From Heterohyrax brucei (lineage: Eukaryota > Chordata > Mammalia > Hyracoidea > Procaviidae), in NCBI GenBank assembly GCA_028571685.1, contig CM053141.1, positions 135,312,833 to 135,376,832 on the forward strand: a stretch of DNA of 64,000 bases, given 5' to 3'. Made by a program: the position numbers and the translations under genes. The notes below the pieces were generated by a model. The model was not told the DNA's origin. It ran no database searches and was given only the letters and a program-made list of their open reading frames with translations. Below, one piece after another: positions 33,120 to 43,669 of this stretch; position 1 is the first letter of the stretch, and every line of letters starts with the position of its first letter.

Positions 33120-34699
33120 TCTTTGCTTTGATAACCACATTTGTAGCTTCATCTCTTCAATACTCTAAATTATTTATTCAGGTTCACAGATACTTATTGA
33201 GCTCTTATTATTTATTTGATACTGTTAGAAACTACACAGTTGCTAAGTCTGAATCTGTAAATGAACATGTAATTTTAAAAAGGTTGAGAATACAAATATA
33301 ACAATAAATGATACCAACTATTAAATGTGTATAGACATGCAAACACACATATAAATACAACAGACAGCCAAACTTCATAAGAGTAGTGTAAGAATACTTA
33401 TAAATTACTACAGCATGATATATTTTATTGAAGGCATTTATTTTTGTTATGCTATGTTCATTATGTAAAATGCTGTGTTGATTACATTTTATGTGACAAG
33501 ATTTTAATTAAGAGTTTTTAAAAATTTACTTTGTATATACTCTATTGCTAAGCAATGATAATTAGAGTTATTAACTCTTATTGGCCAGGGGGAAAATGAT
33601 ATTGTACATTTTTAAAGTTTTCAACCATAGAACAGGCTCCTAGAGCATTGTGTTTAGAACTAGACTAGCTGTGAACAACATCCAACGGGTTTAAACGGTC
33701 TGGTGTTACTTTCTGTTTTCTTTTTTTCTTTCCCTTTTTTTTTAAAAGGTCAATGTTATTACTTTGTAACAAATCCTACAACATGTAATCATTAATATGA
33801 AATCTAAATTCTATTAATATTAAAACAACATATAAGTGAATATCTATTCATTGTCAATATTGGGATTATTTTTTCATGACATTAATTTGCTTTTATCTAA
33901 CTTGTTCAATGAAACATGCCTAAAAAATTCATACAGTTGTTGTAAATTAATAGAAATGAAATTACACCAATTATACATTTATTTCTTGCATAATTTTAAT
34001 TAAGGGACAGCCCTTTATAGAATACTTATTAAATTTCAACAAATACTCTTAACAATCAATGCTACTGAAGTAACTATTTGAATCATTGACCATTTCAGTT
34101 TTCGTGAGGTCCCATTTCAGATATTCCATTTTCTGTGTTACTGACCCGTAAGACTTCCAAAACAATCTTAATTCAAGATTATTTCCTTTTTTACTGTAAG
34201 CTTTTGCTTCAGACAAGTTTTAAAAATCTACCCCAGATAGAATAAAGCTGATGTATATTTTTCAGAATAGACTTAAAAGAAAAAAGACCAAAAACTAAAT
34301 AAATAAATAAATAAAAAGTACTAGAATTGATACAGCAAATGAATTCCTGAATTACGTGTTCTTGGAAAAACCCCTCTAAGACTTCTAGATATATTTTCAG
34401 TGAGTGGCAGGCAGTAGGATGTGCTTGTTGAGTTTCTCAGAATTAAAATCTGTCACTTATGTGTCATTCACATTTTCAGATAGATTTCAATATTGCACAA
34501 ATAAATTGGCTTGTTTATGGGCTGGTAGGTGTTATTATAAACTAATAACAAAAGCAGATCATGATTTCCATCATTTTTTCTATGGTTTCATTGGTGTGGC
34601 AGTGCTTGGAGTGGGTCTGCTGAAGGATTATTTGACTCAGGCGGTGCTGGGCAGAAGAGTACCCATCTCGAAATTCACATTCATGGTCCTGTGACCTAC
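33120..34699. other. No recognisable gene; AT-rich
   Basis: Low GC content, an (AAAT)n repeat at 34297-34314 and no named repeat. The 96-codon frame at 34404-34694 has no motif I recognise. Confidence 0.45.
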
Positions 34700-34794
34700 A
34701 AAGCTTATAAATGCTCACAGTAACGCTGTTTCACATGTGGTACAATCTGCATTTTGTGAGGAAGGAACCTGTAGCCCAGAAGCCACATACCTAG
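34700..34794 (-). repeat. MIR SINE fragment (antisense)
   Basis: 'AAATGCTCACAGTAACGCTG', 'CAATCTGCATTTTGTGAGGAAGGAACCTGTAGCCCAGAAGCCACATACCTAG' is the antisense MIR core, cut at its right by the LTR at 34795. Confidence 0.6.
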
Positions 34795-35170
34795 TGTTGT
34801 GCATTGGATTGTGTTCCTACAAAATATGTGTTATAAATCCCAATGTACCTGTGATTATAATGTTATTTGGGTTTTCTTTGTTGTGTTAAGTAGACAGTAT
34901 TACTGTAGGATTTGTTTTAAATCAGTCTTTTTGGGAACATAAAAGATCAGATTAAGCAAGCAAGCAAGACAGACACCATGCTACATGAACTCTCCAAGGA
35001 ATCAAGAAACAGAAGCTGAACAAAGACTAAGACCTTCCCCCAGAGTCAACACAGAGGGAAAGGCTTTTCCTGGTGCCAGTGCCTTGAACTGAGACTTCTA
35101 ACCCCCTGAAATATGAGAAAATAAATTTTTGTTTGCTAAAGTCACCCATTTGAGAATTTCTGTTATAGCA
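34795..35170 (+). mobile_element. MaLR/ERVL-like LTR, third copy, left part
   Basis: Begins TGTTGTGCATTGGATTGTGTTCC and contains the family blocks 'CAAGCAAGACAG', 'CCCCCAGAGTCAACACAGAGGGAAAGGC', AATAAA near 35120 and 'GCTAAAGTCACCCATTTGAGAATTTCTGTTATAGCA'. It is split at the terminal TATAGCA by the element at 35171 and ends at 35649. Confidence 0.8.
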
Positions 35171-35625
35171 TGTGACAGTTAAGATTGTCACCATGGCTGG
35201 GCCATGCTTCTCAGTGTTTATGTGTGCATTCCCATAAGGATATTTGCTGTGAGTATCTCATCAGCTGAAGAAAAGTTTCCTTGAGGGTGTGGCCTGCATC
35301 CAATTATAAGCAGATGTTCTGTCTCTTTGCTCGCTCTGGATCCTGTAGCCGCCTCCTATTAATCTGCCCTTGGTTCTAGAGACTTTTGCTATCATCTTAT
35401 CTGCTAATCTTGTAAGTCCTCCATCTTCATAGCCCATGAGCAAGAGCTCTGCTTTCTGGCTACCTGAATCAGGAGAAGCCTGTATCTGAATTCATGGATT
35501 TGGGTTGTTCCAGCTCTACAATCATGTGAGTCATGTCTTTGATACATATGTCTTATATATATACATATATATATGTGTACACATACAGTTTACTGGTTTT
35601 GCTTCTCTAGAGAACCCAACCTAAG
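35171..35625. mobile_element. LTR-like element inserted in the MaLR-like LTR
   Basis: A 455-bp unit beginning TGTGACAGTTAAGATTGTCACCATGGCTGGGCCATG and ending 'TGGTTTTGCTTCTCTAGAGAACCCAACCTAAG'. It is flanked by ATAGCA on both sides (35165-35170, 35626-35631), a 5-6 bp target duplication. The ends resemble a widespread mammalian LTR-type repeat ('GGTTCTGTTTCTCTGGAGAACCCTGACTAA'), but I do not name the family. It includes a TA-rich microsatellite (35554-35576). Confidence 0.65.
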
Positions 35626-35631
35626 ATAGCA

Positions 35632-35649
35632 GCACTATATAACAAAACA
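35632..35649 (+). mobile_element. MaLR/ERVL-like LTR, third copy, right end
   Basis: 'GCACTATATAACAAAACA' completes the LTR (compare 'GCTCTAGATGACTAAGACA' at 18956-18974). The outer duplication is CCTAG (34790-34794) versus TCTAG (35650-35654), one mismatch. Confidence 0.75.
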
Positions 35650-35654
35650 TCTAG

Positions 35655-36286
35655 AAAGCAATGAACCTTGAATTAGAATCCACATCCTTTTAAACTGTCA
35701 AAATTTGCTATATTCATTCCAGAGAGCAGTATCTCATTCAGGAAACAATTCAGAATCCAGATTGAACCTTAAGTAGGATGTTGGTTTCTATATTGATTCT
35801 CCATTAGAACAAACCCCTGTGAATGAGTCCCTGGGGGCAAAGTTGCGTGATAAAAAGGAGACTTTTAATTCCCACTTCATTTCAGAGATAAAGACTGTCT
35901 TCTTCCATGCAAGACTACTGTGATTATTTTAACTTAAATGGAATCAAATGGTAGACATTTTGCCAATTAATTTTTTTAATATGTCTTGGATATCATTCTG
36001 TATCAGTACATATAGATCGATCTCATTATTTCACTGATGAAATATTATTTCAAAATATTGGAATGTGTTTAAACCTTTGCAGATACATTTCTATGATTTT
36101 TTCTAATTCTTTGCCAATGTGGGTGATGTTTATAAACATACAAGTGATGCCATCCAAATATCGTTGTGCATATGCCTGTAGTGTATGCTTTTCTGAAGTT
36201 ACTCGAAGAAGAATTTTTAAGCCACAGTATCTAATTGCTGATGCCTACTGCTGACTTTCCTCCAAACTGGCTCTACCTGTTGTACC
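35655..36286. other. No recognisable gene
   Basis: AT-rich. Parts of 35940-36180 resemble old antisense L1 text but are too diverged to call. Confidence 0.4.
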
Positions 36287-36287
36287 A

Positions 36288-36452
36288 GTGGAGCCCTGGG
36301 GGCTCAGTAGTTAACTGTTTAGCTGCTAATTGAAAGGTGGGCAGTTCGAATCCACCAGCTGCTCCTTGGAAACCCTATAGGGCAATTCTACTATGTGCTA
36401 CAGAGGCTCTATGAGTTGGAATCTACTTGACATCAATGGGTCTTGTCAATGG
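36288..36452 (+). mobile_element. AfroSINE (short type)
   Basis: 'GGAGCCCTGGGGGCTCAGTAGTTAACTG', 'GGTGGGCAGTTCGAATCCACCAGCTGCTCCTTGGAAACCC', 'CTATGAGTTGGAATCTACTTGACATCAATGGGT'. Box B (GTTCGAATCC) is intact. Confidence 0.9.
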
Positions 36453-36469
36453 TGTACAGAACTGCTTGT

Positions 36470-36851
36470 TGTCTCACATTATCATCAGTACATGGAATTA
36501 TTCATCAATACAGTGAGGGTTATTAACTCATTATTGTTTTAATTTGCACTTCATTGATCATTAATGTAGTTGAGAAGTTGTTTTTATAGGTTTATCACCT
36601 ATTTCTATTTCTTCTTCAAATTATGCTTAGAGTCCTTTGACCATTTGTTGTATTTTTTCCCCTTTTCTAATTATTTTTGGAATTCTGTACATATTCCAAA
36701 TATGAATCCATTGTCTGTTGAATAAATTAAAATTATTTCTCTCTCAATCTCTCATTTGTCTTTTAAGATTTTCTGAAATTTTTTATTATAAAGAATTTTT
36801 TAATTGTTACCACATAAAACCTATGGTATTTTCAGGTTTTGTGTCTTACTT
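36470..36851 (-). repeat. Old L1 fragment (antisense), split by the long L1
   Basis: 'TTTAATTTGCACTTCATTGATCATTAATG', 'AGTCCTTTGACCATTTG', 'GAATCCATTGTCTGTTG' and 'CTCTCAATCTCTCATTTGTC' form the usual antisense text of an L1 region. The likely continuation is 42459-42600. Confidence 0.6.
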
Positions 36852-36868
36852 AGAAATTCTTTTTGTCA

Positions 36869-37857
36869 GGGGCAGAGTCAAGATGGCGGACTAAGCACAC
36901 ATCTTCTTATATCTTTCTGGAAAACAAAACCTGAATTGATAGTCAAATGGAGCCTTCTAGTCACCTAGTGAGCCCCAGGATATGGCACAGGGCTGTGAAT
37001 TTTGACTTCATACCACTGAACAAAAAACCACCTCTTTTTTGCTGACTCCTGCTCCTGTCTAGTCCTTGCTCTCACGGACTGAAGGTAACACACCATGGTG
37101 ACTTTTTCTTCTCTGTCTTGGCCGTCGCTCAGAGCTGGGTCTTGGCTAGTGGCTAGTCTCAGATGTACTGCTGGTGGGATAGGCAGGCGAAATTGCCATA
37201 TTTTGAGAGCCAGGCTTAGGACTCTGTATATCTAGCCAGTTTGGGACTGTCATTTTATCTCTGGCACAGTGTGGTTTGTTCAGAACCTTGGGGCCTATGT
37301 GCAGGACGCCATGTTCGATACGGAGACTTTAGCAGGACCTAATTCTTAGCCTGAGAGCCAGTGCCTACAAACAGGACAGCTTCCCTGACAGAAAAGCAGT
37401 AGTTTATACAGTGTCACCTATGGTGGGGGTCCAGCAACAGAGGCTGAGGACTCACTATGTCTTGGCACCTTTAGCCCTCTAACCGCTGACCGTGTAGATG
37501 ATGCCATCTTAGATATGGTTGCCACAGCTGGACCTAATTCTTAGCTTGGGAGCCAGAGCCAGCCCACAGAAGAGTGCTTTTCTACCAGAAAAGCAGTAGT
37601 TTACACAGTGTTGCTTAAGGCTGGGCCCTGTCAGCAGGGGCCAACAGGGCAGTAGCATTGCTGTATTTTGAACTAGTTCGTATCATCTGGGGTTGGATAT
37701 AGAGGTGTTTACTATGCCAGTTGGGAAGAGAGACCTCTACACCTGAAAACCTGACTGACTTGGGAAGTGGTCAAATACCTTTTGTTTTACATTTTAAGGC
37801 ATCCTAGAGAAACATCTGCAGTCCATCTTCACAGTATCTCTCCCAGCCTCTACTTAC
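36869..37857 (+). promoter_or_regulatory. L1 5' UTR with internal repeat units
   Basis: The 989-bp leader of the long L1 begins with the 'CAAGATGGCGGACTAAG' motif; a CAAGATGGC-type element near the start is a YY1-site-like feature of many L1 5' UTRs. Two related units lie 195-197 bp apart: 'GGACCTAATTCTTAGC...GAGAGCCAG' at 37335 and 37530, and 'CAGAAAAGCAGTAGTTTA.ACAGTGT' at 37389 and 37586. Promoter function is inferred from the family only. Confidence 0.65.
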
Positions 37858-38862
37858 ATGAAACTCAAAAAGCAACAGACACTTGTGGCAGACAAGAAAT
37901 CGCCCATGGCTTCAGAAGGCTCCCAAACAAAACAATCAAGGAGTTTTACAGATGAAGAAACTTTTCTGAAATCATCAGAAGATGAATACAAAGGATTACA
38001 TACAGAGCCCTTCTAGACTTTATACAAAATGCAGCACAACAAAATGAAAAATTAAGCAAGCTGTTTGATTTGATGGAACACCAGGACTCTGAAATCCAAC
38101 AGATCAAGAACAAAATCAAAGATATAGAAACTTCCATTCAAAGCCAAGAGAACAGAATGGAACAAATGGAAAAAAAGAACTTCTGACTTGGAAGACAGAG
38201 CTACTGACAACAGTGTCTATGAGGACAAATCAGAAAAAAGAAACAAGAAAAATGAAGAAGCATTAAGAAGCATATGGGACTGTATTAAGAGGAACAACCT
38301 TCGATTAACTGGAGTCCCTGAACAGGGTCGCCATGAGTCGGATCCAACTCAGTGGCACTTGGCTGAACAGGATGAAACACCTGAGAACACAGACAGTATC
38401 GTCACTGAGCTGCTGACAGAAAACTTCCCAGAAATCATGAAGGAAGAGAATACGGATATCCCAGATGCATATCATATGGCGCCCAATATAGATATCAAAA
38501 GAAAGACTCCAAGACATATTATAATCAAGCTTGACAAAATGAAACATAAGCAGAAACTCTTAAAGGCAGCAAGACTCAAAGCAAAGCTAACATTCAGAGG
38601 AAAACCCTGTAGGCTTTCGTCAGATTTCTCAGAAGAAACCATGCTGGCATGAAGACAGTGTCATGACACATTCAAAGCCTTGAAGGAGAAGAACTTCCAA
38701 CCAAGAATTATATATTCTGCAAAACTATCTTTCAAATATGAAAATGAAATTAAGACATTCCCAGATAAACAGAAACTCAGAGACTTTGTAAAAACTAAAC
38801 CAAAACTACAAGAAATACTGCAAGAAGTTCTTGTCTTTGGCTTAGAAGAACAAAACCACTGA
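37858..38862 (+). pseudogene. L1 ORF1 (ORF1p RNA-binding chaperone), decayed
   Basis: The start ATG at 37858 is followed by MKLKKQQTLVADKKSPMASE. A frameshift/TAG lesion lies at 38014 after 52 codons. The coiled-coil segment (38019-38185, with FIQNAAQQNEKLSKLFDLME) then reads in another frame. An extra A in the A-run near 38168-38174 shifts the frame again into 38188-38652. That frame has the RRM (IWDCIKRNNLRLTGVPE, TPRHIIIKL) and part of the C-terminal domain. A CGA-to-TGA type stop (38650-38652) precedes RQCHDTFKALKEKNFQPRI and the rest up to 38862. An in-frame 45-nt insertion resembling a SINE tail sits directly after GVPE (38327-38371). Length is close to the usual ~1 kb. Confidence 0.9.
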
Positions 38863-39284
38863 CTTTATATTTTAGAACGACACATCATCCAGAATTCTAC
38901 TCAGTTAGGGAAGGCTCGAAACTCAATCACAGCTTTAATACTGAAAGAAACAATCCAGTGATTATCATGAAAACTATGGTGCCATCATATTAAAACGAGT
39001 GATGTACTACAGTCACTATAGTCCTTCCAGATAGACAGGAAGTTGACAAGACTGGTAGTAATTAAAATTGGGTTTATATATAGTTTATTAATGGGGATCA
39101 TAGGGGCAGCCATAAAGCACAACAAAGATGCAACATACCATATCAAGAAATGTAACACAGGAGTCTCAAAAACTACAAAACCAGCTCTGAAAAAGGTGAA
39201 AAATCAACTCACAAAAAAGAGTGTCCCAGAACAGACTAAAATGAACAACAGAGAAAACATCAACACAAAAATAAATGTAACACA

Positions 39285-41479
39285 ATGGCAGCAGTGAACA
39301 CACACCTGTCAATAATTACATTCAATGTGAATGGACTGAATGCTCCAGTAAAGAGACATCAAGTGACATCTTGGATCAAAAGACATGACTCATCCATATG
39401 TTGTCTATGTTAATCACATAAATATCACAAAAGACAAGAATCACCTGATTTTGTCCATTGATGCAGAAAAGGCATTTGATACAGTCCAACACCCACTGAT
39501 GCTAAAAACTCTTAGCAAAATACGCATAGATGGAAAATTCCTCAATGCAGTAAGGGCCATTTATACAAAACCAACTGCCTACATCATCCTGAATGGACAG
39601 AGACTGAAGGAGTTTCCCTTGAGAATAGAAACAAAACAAGGATGCCCACTCTCACCTGTCCTATTCAACATAGTACTAGAAGTTCTAGCTAGAGCAATTA
39701 GATAAAACCAAGAAATAAAAGGCATCTGCACTGGCAAAGAAGAAGTCAAAATCTCCCTGTTTGCTGATGATTTGATTGTATATGCAGAGAGTCCCAAAGA
39801 ATCTATAAGTAAACTACTCAAACTGATAGAATAGTTCAGCAAAGTCTGAGGATACAAGATAAACATGAGTAAATCAGTAGGATTCCTTTATACCAACAGT
39901 GAGACTGTTAATGAAGAAATCATCAAATCAATACCATTTACTATAGCCCCAAAGAAGATAAAGTACCTAGGAATAAATCTAACCAGAGAAATAACAGACC
40001 TTTACAAAGGGAACTGCAAGCCCTTACTACAAGAAACTAAGAGAGATTTAGATAAATGGAGAAACCTACCCTGCTAATGGATACAAAGATTTAACATTGT
40101 GAAAATGTCTATTTTACCCAAAGCAATCTGCTTATATAATGCAATCCCAATACAAGTTCCAGCATCATTTTTTAATGAGATGGAGAAACAAATCACCAAT
40201 TTTGTTTGGAAAGGGAAGAAACACCAGAAAAGTAAAGTACTACTAAAGAAGAAGAACACACTGGGAGGCCACTCATTTCCCTACTTCAGCACCTATTACA
40301 CTGCCACAGTGGTCAAAACAGCCTGGTAGTGGTACAAGAACAGACAGATCGATCAATGGAACAGAATTGAGACCCCAGAGATGACACCATCTGCCTATGA
40401 ACAGTTGATATTTGACAAAGGCCCTAAGACATTAAACTGGGGTAAAAACAACCTCTTCCACAAATGGTGCTGGCAAAATTGCATATCCATCTGCAATAAA
40501 TTGAAACAAGACAAACCAACTCAAATTGGATAAAACACCTAAACGTCAAATCTAAAATGATAAAGCTCATCCAAGAAAAAGTAGGAACAGCAATGGAAGT
40601 TTTAATACACAATGTAGACAGACTTCGAAATCTGTCAAACAAACCACAATCAACAGAAGAGAAAATATATAATTGGGAACTATTGAGAATCAAACAGTTT
40701 TGCTCATCCAAAGACTATCACAAGAGTTAAAAGTCCATCTACAGAACGTGAAAAAATATTTGGCAACTCTATGTCACATATCCCACTTGATGGCACTTGG
40801 CTTGGCATGTCAGACCGACGCCTGATCTCTATAATCTATAAAGTGCTACAAAATATCAGTAAGAAGAAGATAAATCATCCAATTAAGCAATGGGCAAAGG
40901 AGATGGACAGACATTTCTCTAAAGAGGAGATCCAGGCAGCCAAAAAACACATGTGGACTTGTTCACGATCTTTAGTTATTAAAGAAATTCAAATCAAGAT
41001 GACAGTGAGATACCATCTCACCCCAACAAGATTGGCCATGATCCAGAAAACACAAAACAACTAATGCTGGAGAGGCTGTGGAGAAATGGAACCCTCCTAC
41101 ACTGTTGGTGGGGTTGCAAAATGGTCCAGCCTCTTTGGAAAACAATCTGGTGCTTCCTTAAAAAGATGGATATAGATATACCATTAGACCCAGTAATTCC
41201 ACTACTTGGAATATATCCTACAGAATGGATACATGCACAAGAATGTTTATCACAGCACAGTCCATGATAGCAAAAAGATGGAATCAACCCAGATGCCCAA
41301 CAACAGAGGAATGGATAGGTAAACTATGGTATATATACTCAATGAAGCACTATGCAATGATAAAGAACAATGGTGATTCCAGGAAACATCTCCTAACCTG
41401 GTTTCAACTGGAAGACATCATGTTGAGTGAAAGTAGTCAGAGACAAAAGGACAAATACTGTATGAGACCCCTACGATAA
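39285..41479 (+). pseudogene. L1 ORF2 (endonuclease/reverse transcriptase), internally deleted
   Basis: The ATG at 39285 opens MAAVNTHLSIITFNVNGLNA, the conserved endonuclease start. After [13 protein letters not shown] the sequence jumps, near 39400-39410, into the reverse transcriptase at [20 protein letters not shown]. Most of the endonuclease and the N-terminal part of the RT region are therefore missing (about 1.6 kb by comparison with other L1s). RT boxes FD and QGCPLSP are present and FADD is intact (39760-39771). Stops and small indels follow. The thumb and the C-terminal Cys-rich region (LWRNGTLLHCWWGCKMVQPL) are recognisable. A 36-nt in-frame insertion lies at 40777-40812. The end is YCMRPLR with TAA at 41477-41479. 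Confidence 0.9.
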
Positions 41480-42441
41480 GAACTCAAAACAGACTTATGC
41501 ATAGAAGAGAAGACTCTTTGACAGCTGCAAGGGAGGGTGAGGGGTGAAGGGTTTAGATTAGATAGTTGATAGAAATTTGGTTGGGTGAAATTGGTGACAG
41601 CATGCATTAGAAACAAGAACAATATTAATTGGACTTCAACATAACTTGAGTACGCCTCCCATCTTAACTCAGTAATGGAAGAACAGAGTAGCTGGGGCGG
41701 GGGGGCAGGGGACCATGCTCTTAGGTGAAATCGAGGCCAATTGGCACAACTAGCATTTTTCTAAGAGGGCTCTCTGCACCCCACATTGGTTAGTGGCGTC
41801 TGACGTCTTAAAAGCTGCCAAGCTGCCATCCGAGGGCACAGCGAATGGCCCCAACTCAGCAGGAATAGGGGCTCACTGAGAACCAAAATGACAACTCAGA
41901 AGACAGAGAGACCCACGTGAGTGGGTGCCTATATTGACTTGGGATTGGAAGAACTGGATGGTGCCCGGCCACCACCAATGATAGCCACAATGGAACTCAC
42001 AAAGTTGAGTCTCATTGGCAACACAAGAATAAAAAGTGGTGCACCCTGAGATCGCCAGTAAAAGACCACAGTTGATGGTCCAGCAGCTTCGGGGTTCCTC
42101 TGGGAGCATGGCCCCTGGCCCTGATGCTGCCCTTGCCCATGGATCATAATGAAGGTCCACTCTTTGGACAGCAAGGGATTGGACCTGGTAGCGCAGAGTG
42201 TCTATATACTGGGTGCACTTTATGGTTCTATGCATCTACAGGATATCATCCTGCTGACCTCTGGAAGAAGGGGAGTGCATGGTGAGGAGGGGAAAGGAGA
42301 CTGTTGGGAGTATGAGACATGTATGGAACAGAGAGGAATAGTGTGCTGTTGCTCGGCGGGGAGAGCAGTAGAAGCTGCATATAGGTGGGCATGCAAATTT
42401 ATACGGGAATGTATATTTTCACTCAGTCATAATAAAAAAAA
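41480..42441 (+). other. L1 3' UTR
   Basis: A G-rich run (about 41695-41711, GGGGCGGGGGGGCAGGGG) lies early in the 3' UTR, as in L1 #2 (30894-30911). G-rich 3' UTR tracts are known in mammalian L1s. The last ~260 nt recur as 5'-truncated insertions at 8172, 25562 and 31560. Confidence 0.85.
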
Positions 42442-42458
42442 AGAAAGTCTTTTTGTCA

Positions 42459-42600
42459 ACACAAGATGTTTAACAATATTTTCCCAGATATCATTATATT
42501 TTTACATTTTGTCAAGATTTTCCATCCTATATATCTATTTAAGCAAGAATATCTTTTTAGAATTTGTTAATTAAAGTTTTAACTTATAATCCATTTGTCA
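42459..42600 (-). repeat. Old L1 fragment (antisense), continuation of 36470-36851
   Basis: It continues the split target sequence after the L1 target duplication. Diverged; the assignment rests mainly on position. Confidence 0.4.
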
Positions 42601-42624
42601 AAAAATCACTTATTGAATACTGTG

Positions 42625-42845
42625 TTTTTTCACCAGGGGTTGAATTGCATGTTTCTCATAAAATTTCTTGACTACTAGTCAAAAGTTTCATGGTTTGAGC
42701 CCATTCAGAAGCACCCCAAAAGGCAGAATTGGCAATCTGCTTTTAAGTCGTGGCAGCCTTGAAAACTCTATGACACAGTTCTACTCTGCACTTACGGTGG
42801 TCTTCATAAGTCAGAACCAACTGGACAGCAACTAACAACAACATA
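42625..42845 (+). mobile_element. AfroSINE (long type)
   Basis: 'AAAAGTTTCATGGTTTGAGCCCATTCAGAAGCACCCC', 'GAATTGGCAATCTGC', 'AACTCTATGACACAGTTCTACTCTGC' and 'AAGTCAGAACCAACTGGACAGCAACTAACAACAACA' give the long-type head, body and tail. Confidence 0.75.
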
Positions 42846-42879
42846 TGAGTTTGTTTCCAGGCTGCCTATACTATTTATG

Positions 42880-43046
42880 GAAACCCTGGTGGGTAGTGGT
42901 TAAGTGCTACATCTGCTAACTAAAAGGTCAGCAATTGAAATCTGCCAGGTGCTTTTCGGAAACTCTATGAGGCAGTTCTACTCTATCTTGTGGTGCTGGT
43001 ATGAGTTGGAATTAACTTGACGGCAGTGGGTTTGTTAGTTTGTTTC
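42880..43046 (+). mobile_element. AfroSINE (short type), well preserved
   Basis: 'GAAACCCTGGTGGGTAGTGGTTAAGTGCTACATCTGC', 'GGTCAGCAATTGAAATCTGCCAGGTGC', 'GGCAGTTCTACTCTATC', 'GGTATGAGTTGGAATTAACTTGACGGCAGTGGG'. Target duplication TACTATTTATG (42869-42879) and TATTATTTATG (43047-43057). Confidence 0.9.
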
Positions 43047-43057
43047 TATTATTTATG

Positions 43058-43665
43058 TTTTTATTTTGTAATTAACCATGATAACACTGTTGTAATTAAT
43101 TTTGAAGTATGTTTTGTTATATGAAAGTGCATCTCCTCTTCCTCAGTTTGTTTTACAAAATATTATTGACTAATTTCCTGTATTTTCTCAAATATAGGGA
43201 TTTATTGTTTCCATTCACTGGCTTTTTGTGTATGTGTGTCATATTGTTCTTTATGTCTTTGATTTACAGTTTTCTGTTTCTTCTTTTTGTGTTTTGTTGT
43301 TGGAAAACTAAGAAGTCTATTTCAATTTTCTAATAGGTAGTCTTAAATTTTAACATATACATTTAAAGAAATTTTAAATCAGTATCTTCTATCACTCAGT
43401 ATTTATATTATTGTTTCTTATCTCTCATATTTCAACTGTATATCATAGCAATATCTGGGCCACTATTTCGTCAAACAACAGGGCAGCACAGGCTAACCAA
43501 GCTGACATAAAATGAACCATCACAGTGCCTAAGATATAAGTTTTCTGTCTGAATAAAAGGTTATTTGTATGATTGTGTGTTTGTGCATTTGTGAGTGGTT
43601 CTACAGATACCTGTTGAGAGATGAAGCTGCAGAAATAATATGATGATTACAAATAAGACTGTTAG
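43058..43665. other. No recognisable gene
   Basis: TG/T-rich sequence. 43493-43530 (GCTAACCAAGCTGACATAAAATGAACCATCACAG) resembles the end of the LTR-like family at 35171, read in antisense, but the match is short. Confidence 0.4.
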
Positions 43666-43669
43666 TTAC

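Larger units (their letters stand above)
36869..42441 (+). mobile_element. L1 LINE with both ends and target duplications, ORF2 internally deleted
   Basis: A 5.57-kb L1 starts GGGGCAGAGTCAAGATGGCGG and ends CACTCAGTCATAATAAAAAAAA. Target duplications are AGAAATTCTTTTTGTCA (36852-36868) and AGAAAGTCTTTTTGTCA (42442-42458), 16 of 17 identical. Order: 5' UTR 36869-37857, decayed ORF1 37858-38862, inter-ORF spacer, ORF2 remnant 39285-41479, 3' UTR 41480-42441. About 1.6 kb of ORF2 is missing compared with a usual ~3.8-kb ORF2. It is not capable of autonomous movement. Confidence 0.95.

Noticed and set aside
34404-34694. 96-codon frame with a hydrophobic segment
   Set aside because: No family resemblance and no gene context; a chance frame is more likely.
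36852-42458. Active, full-length L1
   Set aside because: ORF1 has frameshifts and stops, and ORF2 lacks most of the endonuclease and part of the reverse transcriptase region.
42149-42574. 141-codon frame
   Set aside because: It lies in the 3' UTR of the L1 and runs into the flank; similar frames appear in other copies of that 3' UTR (8197, 25571, 31652), so it is repeat sequence without coding evidence.
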